DNA from: Hellea sp964472905
GTDB taxonomy: Bacteria > Pseudomonadota > Alphaproteobacteria > Caulobacterales > Maricaulaceae
NCBI GenBank assembly: GCA_964472905.1
Contig: CAYYMI010000057.1
Span: 1-14,689, forward strand
DNA: 14,689 nt
Direction of reading: 5' to 3'
Below, in pieces: positions 1 to 7,033 of the stretch (its first letter is position 1; the number at the start of each line of letters is the position of its first letter). The notes under the pieces are model-generated. The model saw nothing but the letters and a program-made list of their open reading frames with translations, searched no databases and was not told the origin of the DNA. Both the position numbers and the translations under genes were made by a program.

Positions 1-280
1 GATTGATATAAACCCGCGATAAATCCCAGAGGAACATGCCGTCACGTTCAAAATCAATTTCGGGGTCACCCTCGGCGAGGGCCGCGCCCAGCGCCTCGGG
101 CGTTTTAAACCGCTCCAGCATGGACTCGTAATCCTGATGCACCGCGCCTTTGAGGACCTTACGCGTATAGGCGGGGAGTTTCTTGGGCCCTTGATAAAAG
201 ATTGTCCGCCGCCGCCGCGTCGATTCGGCTTTCACAACAGCATCGCGCATACGCGCATCGGAGAGGTTGACGTTAGGCAT
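1..280 (-). CDS. Uncharacterised protein, N-terminal 93 residues (C-terminus off the window)
   Basis: The reading frame is open from an ATG at 280-278 to the left edge, so only the first 93 residues are visible. The N-terminus is basic (a run of four arginines at about residues 22-25), followed by the segment IFYQGPKKLPAYTRKVLKGA and then an acidic stretch (EGDPEIDFERDG) leading into MFLWDLSRVYIN. There is no signal peptide or membrane segment in the visible part. The start overlaps the stop of the upstream zinc-ribbon-like gene by 8 nt (ATGCCTAA), which suggests translational coupling. GC is high (one 60-base block is about 73%), in contrast with that upstream gene. I believe similar proteins occur as unnamed conserved families next to relatives of the gene at 761-1390, but I cannot name a family. 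Confidence 0.75.
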   Translation of the reverse strand, partial: MPNVNLSDARMRDAVVKAESTRRRRTIFYQGPKKLPAYTRKVLKGAVHQDYESMLERFKTPEALGAALAEGDPEIDFERDGMFLWDLSRVYIN

Positions 281-758
281 GTTGTATTCCCAAACTCTTT
301 TTGACACCTTTTAGAGTGTAACTATTAGAAGCTCTTTTCCAGCGGGGTTGATGTTTTAATACAAAAGCATGCGTCAATTGCTTTTCCAGGCCATCTACAA
401 AAGTCGCGTTGCTAGTTTTGACTAATAATATGTTGAGCAACTGTAACGCTCTCTTTCGGCTCGCTTTTTCATGCGCATTAATAAGAAGTTTTGTAGACGT
501 CGAACTCATTATTAAATCTTCGTCTTGAGACAAAAAAACCAATGTCTCATCGGCGAGCCATTTTGTCAAAAGCTCATCATCTATTTTGGGTATGTCGTGG
601 AAGCTTGAACGGGGTGTTTTCTTTGACCCGCAAACCTTGCATTCAGTATCTATTTTATGACTATCTATAAAAGCAGCCTGATACTTGGTAAGCTTCATTT
701 TATTTGGCTCACTGCATTCGCCGCAAGTAAAGTTATATGTGTAATTTTCTGCCCCCAT
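273..758 (-). CDS. Small protein with two CxxC pairs (putative zinc ribbon), AT-rich
   Basis: This 161-residue protein has two cysteine pairs, C12-x2-C15 and C40-x2-C43, about 24 residues apart. That is the layout of a four-cysteine zinc ribbon at the N-terminus (seen directly; metal binding is inferred). The rest, from about residue 50, is predicted mostly helical and charged, with a lysine/arginine-rich C-terminus, and I recognise no family. No signal peptide is visible. The ATG lies 2 nt after the stop of the upstream gene, no clear Shine-Dalgarno is present, and the end overlaps the next start by 8 nt, so it depends on coupling. Base composition is about 32-43% GC in the 60-base blocks I counted, against roughly 53-73% in the flanking genes, which suggests separate acquisition. 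The function is unknown; a nucleic-acid-binding or regulatory role is possible but unsupported. Confidence 0.7.
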   Translation of the reverse strand: MGAENYTYNFTCGECSEPNKMKLTKYQAAFIDSHKIDTECKVCGSKKTPRSSFHDIPKIDDELLTKWLADETLVFLSQDEDLIMSSTSTKLLINAHEKASRKRALQLLNILLVKTSNATFVDGLEKQLTHAFVLKHQPRWKRASNSYTLKGVKKSLGIQHA

Positions 759-760
759 AT

Positions 761-1390
761 CTATAACATATCAAAGTCAAAGGCGTCAGTTTCGCCGCTA
801 TCATCTTCGCCCAGTTCTTCGGCGCGGGCCGCGCAAATGGCGGCTTGTTCGAAGCCGACAAAGTCTATGTCGCTTTTTTGCCCAATCAGCATCCAGAGCG
901 TGTCGCCTTCGCCTTGCATCAAAAAAGCTGGATCAAAATAAATCCCGCCGCGATAGGAAAAGGGAAATTGATAAATCGCGCCGGCTTTCAGCTTGGCCTT
1001 AAGCTCCGCGTCTATCTCGGTTTGAGGTTCAAGTTGATAGGCGAGGCGTATCGGGTGGTCGAGAAATGTGTCGATATCGACCTCCTGCGTGAGCGGGGTA
1101 GGGGCGGAAAAACTCGAGGCAACTTCTTTGATTTCCTTACCGTCACGGTCAATCGGAATAAGCTCATCACGCGTCACCCATAACCCTTCGGTGTTCACAT
1201 AACCGCTCGCCGTGCCGCCCATGGGAATGATGGTGCGCCCATCACGAGCGAGCGTGGCCAGCGTGCATGCCTTATCATTAGCGTCAAAGGTTTCGGTTTT
1301 GACCTGTCCATAAAGCTTAGAGCGGTCCACCTTATGAATAGCCACGGTGAAACTATCCCCGCCAAAATCAAAGTCTAATTTCCGAGCCAT
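761..1390 (-). CDS. Uncharacterised cytosolic protein, 209 residues
   Basis: I chose the ATG at 1390 (MARKLDFDFGG...) because GGGGAG sits just upstream of it. A longer frame back to 1444 would need a TTG codon with no ribosome site. The protein has no signal peptide or membrane helix. It begins with beta-rich sequence (LDFDFGGDSFTVAIHKVDR), has a glycine-containing segment IIPMGGTASGYVNTEGLWVT at about residues 54-73, and ends in a very acidic tail (EELGEDDSGETDAFDFDML). I do not recognise a named domain. It is the first gene of a tightly packed minus-strand set whose other members are the CxxC protein and the edge gene. The regular codon use and GC-rich composition look native to the chromosome. 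The function is unknown. Confidence 0.8.
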   Translation of the reverse strand: MARKLDFDFGGDSFTVAIHKVDRSKLYGQVKTETFDANDKACTLATLARDGRTIIPMGGTASGYVNTEGLWVTRDELIPIDRDGKEIKEVASSFSAPTPLTQEVDIDTFLDHPIRLAYQLEPQTEIDAELKAKLKAGAIYQFPFSYRGGIYFDPAFLMQGEGDTLWMLIGQKSDIDFVGFEQAAICAARAEELGEDDSGETDAFDFDML

Positions 1391-1518
1391 ATCTCCCCAC
1401 CATATTTCCTTGGCTAGGCGTACTTTATCAAGGGCAGGGGGCAAGCGAAAGGAGTTTTAGCGGCTACTCTTTTGCGTCATTAAAAGAGCAATTTTGTATG
1501 ATGTATGTGGCTGAAGCC

Positions 1519-2373
1519 CTAACTGTCTGGATCTGATTCAGACAGTATCGAATATTCTGGTTCTGATTTCTGTTCTGGGTCGGCCGTCTTAAGCTGTAAG
1601 GCAATATTGTTATCATCAAGACTAAGGTCATTGGCAATAAATTCTGCCAGTTTTTGAGCGGCTTTTTTCATCTTTCCGCTAAGCTCTTCTTCAGACATTT
1701 GTGTCCATGCGGCGCCATTTTCCTGCTTTGATCCGTTCATTCCGGCCGGCATAATTGAGGCCTGAAATTGATTGCGATAAATATTATCGGAATGCTCAAT
1801 TATATTATCGAAATCGGGCTTTTCTTTAAACGGATAGAGAGACTTATTAACGGGATAAATGACCACATCGGAGGTTAAATTTAAGGCCTTAAATGTGGGG
1901 GTGAACGCATAGCCAATATCAATAAACATCACCGCATCGGCTGTGGATTGTCTAATATAAGCCACTCTAAATCCTCGAGGTTCGTTGGCTAATATTTTAA
2001 GCCCACTAGCCTCATCCATCTGACTCTCGCTAAGCGCTTTGTTGAATTGCGCCTGCACCTCCTCTGCATAATTATAATCGTAGAGAGTCTTGTAAATTGG
2101 CGCCATAATTTTATCAGCTTCATTTAACCGATGGGTGTTAACCCCGGCATCTATCAGTCCAAGCACAAGATTTCCTTGGACAACAGATGACAGATTGGAG
2201 ACATTTATATCGGCTTCAACCGTATCTTGCTTTGTTATTAAAACACTGTCTATTTTTTGAATATATTGTCGAGCTTTTGGATCAATACGGTTAAAGTCAG
2301 CTTGTGTTGTTGCACAGGCTGACATGGCAACGGCCATATAGATAAAGGTTCCTGATTTTACTATGCTTCGCAT
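1519..2373 (-). CDS. Predicted lipoprotein, 284 residues, unknown function
   Basis: The start at 2373 is supported by a strong GGAGG six bases upstream; the TTG codon further out (2394) has no such support. The N-terminus (MRSIVKSGTFIYMAVAMSAC) is a short positively charged, hydrophobic signal ending in a lipobox-like MSAC, which would place the lipidated cysteine at residue 20. The -3 residue is Met rather than the usual Leu, so lipidation is likely but not certain. The mature part is about 264 residues, mixed helical and soluble, with a conspicuous acidic, serine-rich end (SEPEYSILSESDPDS). No enzyme motif is visible. GC is lower than in the gene to its left. It is divergent from the SRPBCC gene. 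It is probably anchored in the periplasm or outer membrane; I cannot assign a function. Confidence 0.75.
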   Translation of the reverse strand: MRSIVKSGTFIYMAVAMSACATTQADFNRIDPKARQYIQKIDSVLITKQDTVEADINVSNLSSVVQGNLVLGLIDAGVNTHRLNEADKIMAPIYKTLYDYNYAEEVQAQFNKALSESQMDEASGLKILANEPRGFRVAYIRQSTADAVMFIDIGYAFTPTFKALNLTSDVVIYPVNKSLYPFKEKPDFDNIIEHSDNIYRNQFQASIMPAGMNGSKQENGAAWTQMSEEELSGKMKKAAQKLAEFIANDLSLDDNNIALQLKTADPEQKSEPEYSILSESDPDS

Positions 2374-2457
2374 AATCACCCTCCGGAAAAACAATAAACG
2401 GCCCAGAAGGGATTATGCAAGTCTCTAAGTCAGCTAGATTTAGTTATACAACATAAC

Positions 2458-2470
2458 TCACGCGGCGTGA
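2458..2470. promoter_or_regulatory. Perfect 6-1-6 palindrome, candidate operator
   Basis: TCACGCGGCGTGA is a perfect inverted repeat with one central base. It lies in the 164-bp non-coding gap between the divergent lipoprotein and SRPBCC genes. It is flanked by AT-rich sequence, so it stands out. A dimeric regulator site that could act on either gene is inferred, not shown. I did not find convincing -35/-10 pairs to place it against. Confidence 0.35.
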
Positions 2471-2537
2471 TGTCATTTTGTATCAAAGGCTTGGTTAAAA
2501 CGTTGATTTATATCATTATACCGCAAAGGAAAGCTTT

Positions 2538-3026
2538 ATGGCAGATTTAGATATTCATTGGCCCGATCAATATCATCCTGATAATTGCGCGGTACACGTT
2601 GTCAATCAACTCGGGTTAGATGTGTCAGCTGAGGCCGCGTGGAACTGTTTGATACGCGCCACTGAATGGCCAAAGTGGTATCCGAATTCGGCCAATGTTC
2701 GACTGTTGGGCACAGAGAAAACCACGCTTGATAAAGGCGTCAGTTTTCGGTGGAAAACCTTTGGCATGACCATCACGTGTTTAGTTGAAGAATTTGAGCC
2801 TTATGAGCGGCTAGCGTGGTCATCTGAGTCGATGGGGATGCGCGTTTATCACGCTTGGCTTTTAGAGCCGCGAGAGGGCGGATGCTATGTCAGAACAGAA
2901 GAAACCCAAAACGGATTTATACCCAAAATTGCAGCCAAGCTTATGCCAGGCAAGATACATAAATTTCACCAGATTTGGCTGGAAGAATTACGTAAGGCCG
3001 CCATAGGAGGGCTAACTTTGAATTAA
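2538..3026 (+). CDS. SRPBCC (START/polyketide-cyclase-like) family protein
   Basis: The protein has 162 residues and starts at an ATG preceded by AAAGGAA. The sequence fits the helix-grip fold of small SRPBCC proteins: an early helix with AAWNCLIRATEWPKWYPN (the W-x-x-WYPN step is common in this superfamily), then beta strands VSFRWKTFGMTITCLVEEF and RLAWSSESMGMRVYHAWLLE, and a long C-terminal helix (residues about 135-157) that would close the ligand cavity. No signal peptide or catalytic motif is visible. Family members bind or sometimes transform hydrophobic ligands; the ligand here cannot be predicted. It is transcribed alone, and its last 15 bases overlap the end of the convergent DUF1501 gene. 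Confidence 0.8.
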   Translation: MADLDIHWPDQYHPDNCAVHVVNQLGLDVSAEAAWNCLIRATEWPKWYPNSANVRLLGTEKTTLDKGVSFRWKTFGMTITCLVEEFEPYERLAWSSESMGMRVYHAWLLEPREGGCYVRTEETQNGFIPKIAAKLMPGKIHKFHQIWLEELRKAAIGGLTLN

Positions 3027-4154
3027 ATTATCAAAGGCGCGGCTTGAATTGGGAAAAATTGAATTATCCAGTGTGGCTCGATCAATTCCCAAATGATCTC
3101 TTAGCACGCCCTTTAAAACGGCTGTCACATCATTGGCGGGAGCTAGGTCGCGTCCTTCATACAGGTTTTTCTTTTTTATACCGGGCCAGTCGCCTTTAAC
3201 ATTGCCACCTTTTACCGCCCCGCCGAGCAACATCATTAACCCACCCGTTCCATGATCAGTACCTCGGGTACCGTTCATCGCTGCTGTTCGGCCAAATTCA
3301 GAGGCAATAACAATACAGGTGTTTTGCCAATGGTTTGCTAATTCATGCTTTAACGCGTGTAAGCCTTCGTTTAAGTTATTAAATTTTCGATTTAAGAGAT
3401 TAGCTTGATTGGCATGTGTGTCCCATCCATCTAAGGCTACCATTCCAATGCCAGGTCCTCCATCCATCGTCATGCGCTCGCCCAGCGCCTGTAAGGCGAT
3501 TGTCGGTTCATATGTAAACCGCTTATTCATACGGCGATTGGTCGGTAGTCCAGAAATTTTATTTTGGCGAGCCGCCTTCAAGGGTGTACTAAAGAGGGGG
3601 TCGCCCGCATAAAGTTCTGTCAACCTGTCGAGTAAGCTTTCTGGTGCAGAGTCAAAAAGAGGGGGCGACCAATTGGCAATATTGTACGGACCTTGCATCG
3701 CAAGAGGAACGCTTCGCGCGATAGTCAAACCTTGACCGCCTATGACGCTCAATGTTCTATTTAGCCAGCCTTCCCGAAGAGTGTCCTGTGTTAAAAGTTC
3801 TAACATATCTTGAGCTTCAAAGTGTGAGCGTTCTCGATAAGACGTTGAGCAGGCATGAATGAAGGTCACATCACCTGCGTCATAAAAGGTCTTCAGATGC
3901 GTTAAAGCGGGATGGAGACGAAAACCATTATTCAAGTTGATACGCTCGCCGATACGGTGTGGTAATTCTGGCCTGATGTAAGATATCTTATCTACATCAT
4001 CAGGCGCTAAGGCTGACAGGCCGTCCATTCCTCCTCTCAGCAATATAAAAATGAATTTTCTGTCTTCGACTCCTTGGGCGAAGACTGGAACACTCAGTTG
4101 ACTAAAAGAGGCTGCTCCTAATAAGCCAAGTGTTGTACGGCGAGTAAAATTCAT
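3012..4154 (-). CDS. DUF1501 domain protein with Tat signal
   Basis: The protein has 380 residues. The start at 4154 (MNFTRRTTLGLLGAA...) is chosen because AAAGG lies upstream and the ATG follows the DUF1800 stop by one base. A longer frame would overlap that gene. The N-terminus has a twin-arginine motif (T-R-R-T-T-L-G), a hydrophobic core and an AQG cleavage region near residue 28, so export through Tat as a folded protein is predicted. The body carries family hallmarks: FILLRGGMDGLSALAP near the start, HACSTSYRERSHFEAQDMLE, GWDTHANQ, and SEFGRT followed by GTDHGTGG. DUF1501 proteins are distantly related to the alkaline phosphatase/sulfatase fold, and the conserved His/Asp residues may bind metal, but the substrate is unknown. 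It forms a two-gene operon with DUF1800, a pairing seen in many bacteria. Confidence 0.92.
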   Translation of the reverse strand: MNFTRRTTLGLLGAASFSQLSVPVFAQGVEDRKFIFILLRGGMDGLSALAPDDVDKISYIRPELPHRIGERINLNNGFRLHPALTHLKTFYDAGDVTFIHACSTSYRERSHFEAQDMLELLTQDTLREGWLNRTLSVIGGQGLTIARSVPLAMQGPYNIANWSPPLFDSAPESLLDRLTELYAGDPLFSTPLKAARQNKISGLPTNRRMNKRFTYEPTIALQALGERMTMDGGPGIGMVALDGWDTHANQANLLNRKFNNLNEGLHALKHELANHWQNTCIVIASEFGRTAAMNGTRGTDHGTGGLMMLLGGAVKGGNVKGDWPGIKKKNLYEGRDLAPANDVTAVLKGVLRDHLGIDRATLDNSIFPNSSRAFDNLIQS

Positions 4155-4155
4155 A

Positions 4156-5532
4156 TCAACGCCTTTGAAATTCTGGACACATAAGCGCCATTGCAAAGGC
4201 TTGTTGCCGTGTTTCCGCGCTCTCTATGGCTTGCACCGTGTCGACAGATACGATTGGACCTAAAGCTTGCTGTAGAAATATGGTGACGTCATTATCAGCT
4301 TGTTTAAATGCGAGCTTATTGGCCCACTCAATACGTTTGAGCATCGCGTCGGGCCCAAGCCAAGCGTCGCCATGGTCTGGCCAGCCTTCGGGTGTTGGGG
4401 CTTTAAAAGGTGTTTGTCCAAACCCTTCATATATATCGGCTTGCCATGTCGGGAAAACGTCTTGTTCTCCAATCATGCGGCCCGCAGATATTAACAATTC
4501 ATCCGGCGTTTTGAGCTTATTGGCTTTGCTTTCCCAAAGTTCAGGGGAGTCAATCAAAACCGTATATAAAGATTTTAAATCACCCCGTGTATCTAGGAAT
4601 GATTTCTGTAAACGCTGAACCAAAGTTTCTGGTGGCGTATCATGACAGAAATGACGGGCCAGTTTTATGGCTATGTTTTGAGCTGTCGCAGGGTGGTGAC
4701 AAAGATTACGGATGATAACTTTTGCCTGTTTTTCACCTAAGGGGAAATATGTTTTACCCATGATTGTGCGAGAGCCAGGTTCATGGGAATGTGCGTCAAA
4801 AAGAGCTTCGTTTTTACCAAGCGGTTGAGGTTTTTTATGTATAGTCCAACCTGTTAAAGCTCTTGCAAACTCTGTAACATCATTTTGCGTATATCCGGCA
4901 ATAGGCGTGACGGTATGGAGTTCTAATGCTTCACGGGCTAAATTTTCATTTAAGCCTCTATTTCTAAAACGACCCACGAGGCCTTTTATAGAGTTCTCAC
5001 CTATTGACCGAATATTCTCTAAATAAATGAGCATCGCTGGATGTAGAATTGCTCCGAGCGCTAAATCGTAGAAATTTCCTAGAATGGCGGGCCGAATGGC
5101 TTCGCGTTCATGAGCCGCAGCGGTTAAAACATCCCGGGTGCGCCCCGATATAGAAAAATGGTTAGACCAAAATCTGACGAGCCTTTCATGAAAAGGGGTG
5201 GCCGTCTGAACACCAAACGAAAATCGCGTTTTAAATTCTGCTTCTTCTGACGCTCGAAATCTTTTATTAAAAGGTTTCGCAACAACGAGCTTGCCAGCAT
5301 CAGTTGCTTCATTGCGTCTCGCTCGAAAGAAGGCTTCCTTTTCAATAATATAGTCTTGTGAAGAGTGCAGTGTCTCATTTGGAAACTGATAGACGTTATC
5401 TTCAATGAGTTGCGACTTTAGCCATGTTTTAGGATTTAAGCTTGCTTGTGCAATCTCACCAGGTCTTGCGCCAAGCCCAAAGCGTGTGACGGCGATTGCG
5501 CCTTCTAATGTCATTTTTATGTTTTCGGACAT
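4156..5532 (-). CDS. DUF1800 domain protein
   Basis: This 458-residue protein has the full DUF1800 pattern: VTRFGLGARPGEI at the N-terminus, RLVRFWSNHFSIS at about residue 116, AILHPAMLIYLENIRSIGEN, then NLAREALELHTV...GYTQNDVTEFARALTGWTI, and the terminal PEFQRR. In the family the middle motif usually reads LARELLELHT; here one leucine is replaced by alanine. The start at 5532 has AAAAGG about ten bases upstream. No signal peptide is visible, although its operon partner has a clear Tat signal. It is the first gene of the pair, and the downstream DUF1501 ATG lies one base after its TGA. The biochemical function is unknown. The constant pairing with DUF1501 suggests a complex or a shared pathway. 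Confidence 0.92.
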   Translation of the reverse strand: MSENIKMTLEGAIAVTRFGLGARPGEIAQASLNPKTWLKSQLIEDNVYQFPNETLHSSQDYIIEKEAFFRARRNEATDAGKLVVAKPFNKRFRASEEAEFKTRFSFGVQTATPFHERLVRFWSNHFSISGRTRDVLTAAAHEREAIRPAILGNFYDLALGAILHPAMLIYLENIRSIGENSIKGLVGRFRNRGLNENLAREALELHTVTPIAGYTQNDVTEFARALTGWTIHKKPQPLGKNEALFDAHSHEPGSRTIMGKTYFPLGEKQAKVIIRNLCHHPATAQNIAIKLARHFCHDTPPETLVQRLQKSFLDTRGDLKSLYTVLIDSPELWESKANKLKTPDELLISAGRMIGEQDVFPTWQADIYEGFGQTPFKAPTPEGWPDHGDAWLGPDAMLKRIEWANKLAFKQADNDVTIFLQQALGPIVSVDTVQAIESAETRQQAFAMALMCPEFQRR

Positions 5533-5657
5533 ATCTGCCGATACCTTTTAAACCACAGTGACCTTAAACGTCCTTAGTAAAAGATGAAAAGATCGTCAGT
5601 TTCTAACTATCATTATCGTCCGTAAATTAAAAAATGATTTCCCACAAGAAACGCAGT

Positions 5658-6875
5658 TCATTCACAAAGCTTTTCAACCAACCCAAGAGCCTGCGTAAAG
5701 GCTTTCGGTCCTTCATATTCAGGGCGGCAGGAAACGCCTTTATCGTCGACATAAGCATGAGCGGGTGGTTTACCTTGGCCGTCATGGACTGAGGTATAAG
5801 CAAGGCTATGTTTATCCAGCCACGCCTCTATTTTGGTGCGCATCTCATCTCGCGTTTTACCTTCGAGATCAGCCATACGTGATGTTAGGATAATGATATC
5901 AGCATAATCATTTATCTCGCGCGTAAACTCTACCGCGCCGTCAATGGGCGGCCCGATATCTGTTGTCTTTCCTGACTGAACCCGAAGCGCGAGCACGCCG
6001 TCTAAATCTATGCAGACCTTGGCGCGACCTGCGCGTTTGAATTTACGGTCTTTGGCGGCGATGGAAATTTTGCTCATCCGGCCACGACTTAGAAGCTCGG
6101 CTGTGTCGCGATCATTTGTATCGACGCGCGGAGGTGGCGGACCTCCTCGGGCTTCTAGCATAACGTCAATCGCGCTGTGACCCGTCAGCCATGGATCGTC
6201 CAGCCACTCATCACCGCTCCAAAGGGAGGAATAATGATAGCGTGTATGATGTAGACCGGGCAGGCGAAACCAAGACCCCAAAGATTCAGTTTTGACCTTC
6301 TTAGGAAAAGTTTCGGGTTCTTCATCGAGGCCATTTTCTTCCCAAGTTTCAGCAATGCCTTTGACCATGGCATAAACATCGACGGTGGGCGCAGCTTTCT
6401 CGAACAGAACCCAGATGTGATAGCCCCCTTGTGTATTGGTATCAAAGAGCATGGGGTCATAGCCTTGGGCTTGAAGCTCTCGCCACCATTTGAGCGCGCA
6501 ATTTAGATTACGTCTTTGATGGTCTTCGGCGTGCAATTTGTGCTCATCATGCAAGTCAATATCAATGCCAAACCAACGCGAGGTCGTCTCTTTAGACTTT
6601 GTATGCAGGCCGATAATTTGAGGTTTACGGTGATGACGTGATCTGAAATGGCGGGTCAATTTGTCGATGGTGACCATGTCTTCGCCGCGCATCTCTTTTT
6701 TAGGCAGTGTCATGGCTTTGTAGGATTTACCCTCACGTCGGCGCTCTGCCGGCGTTAAAACAGAATATTGGCCCCAAACATCTTTGCGGTTAACCAGACG
6801 CTCCATGGCCCAATCGGCGAGCTCAGAGGCCCGCTCTGCCCATTCTTCGCCAATGATTTCATGTTCCGTCGCCAT
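5658..6875 (-). CDS. AEP primase (TOTE-like) fused to a C-terminal HAD phosphatase domain
   Basis: The protein has 405 residues with two recognisable enzyme domains. Residues about 15-245 resemble the archaeo-eukaryotic primase domain of TOTE-type and planctomycete proteins: WGQYSVL near 34-40, a D-x-D metal motif in WFGIDIDLHDE (D105, D107), GGYHIWVLF with the second-motif histidine H153, and WFRLPGLHHTRYHYSSLW at 202-219. A linker with PPPP (246-249) follows. Residues about 285-400 look like a HAD phosphatase: CIDLDGVLA (nucleophile D290, acid/base D292), ILTSR (T331/S332, motif II), GKPPAHAYVDDKGVS (K369 motif III, D377/D378 motif IV). All catalytic residues appear present in both halves. 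No helicase, nuclease or ligase gene is adjacent, so this is not a standard TOTE operon. The start at 6875 lacks a clear Shine-Dalgarno. A nucleic-acid end-processing or priming role is inferred. Confidence 0.75.
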   Translation of the reverse strand: MATEHEIIGEEWAERASELADWAMERLVNRKDVWGQYSVLTPAERRREGKSYKAMTLPKKEMRGEDMVTIDKLTRHFRSRHHRKPQIIGLHTKSKETTSRWFGIDIDLHDEHKLHAEDHQRRNLNCALKWWRELQAQGYDPMLFDTNTQGGYHIWVLFEKAAPTVDVYAMVKGIAETWEENGLDEEPETFPKKVKTESLGSWFRLPGLHHTRYHYSSLWSGDEWLDDPWLTGHSAIDVMLEARGGPPPPRVDTNDRDTAELLSRGRMSKISIAAKDRKFKRAGRAKVCIDLDGVLALRVQSGKTTDIGPPIDGAVEFTREINDYADIIILTSRMADLEGKTRDEMRTKIEAWLDKHSLAYTSVHDGQGKPPAHAYVDDKGVSCRPEYEGPKAFTQALGLVEKLCE

Positions 6876-7033
6876 TGGATGTGTTTACATTTAACATTAG
6901 TAAAACAAAACACATGTTTTCATAAGAATCGCGAACATGCTAATCCATACGATCAACCCATGCCTTAAATGGCTTTGGGCTTAAGAAATGGATTGCAAGC
7001 TATATCATGGGAACCTAATGTAACAGGATACCT

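Noticed and set aside
845..1183. Plus-strand frame opposite the 209-residue gene
   Set aside because: Shadow of a coding strand with better codon use and a ribosome site; no protein-like motifs.
1391..1444. Longer start for the 209-residue protein
   Set aside because: Needs a TTG codon without a Shine-Dalgarno, while GGGGAG precedes the ATG at 1390.
1467..1488. Inverted repeat CTCTTTT...AAAAGAG between the lipoprotein and the 209-residue gene
   Set aside because: Seven AT-rich base pairs with an eight-base loop and no T-tract; too weak to call a terminator.
1522..1546. Inverted repeat ACTGTCTG...CAGACAGT at the end of the lipoprotein gene
   Set aside because: It is inside the coding region and is followed by no T-tract on the minus strand; probably a by-product of the repeated Ser-Asp codons.
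2491..2519. TTGGTT-17-CATTAT as the promoter of the SRPBCC gene
   Set aside because: A start site here would fall on the ribosome-binding site, leaving almost no leader; left uncalled.
5658..6875. A complete TOTE conflict system
   Set aside because: Only the AEP-type domain is present; no helicase or nuclease component lies in the window, so I call it only TOTE-like.
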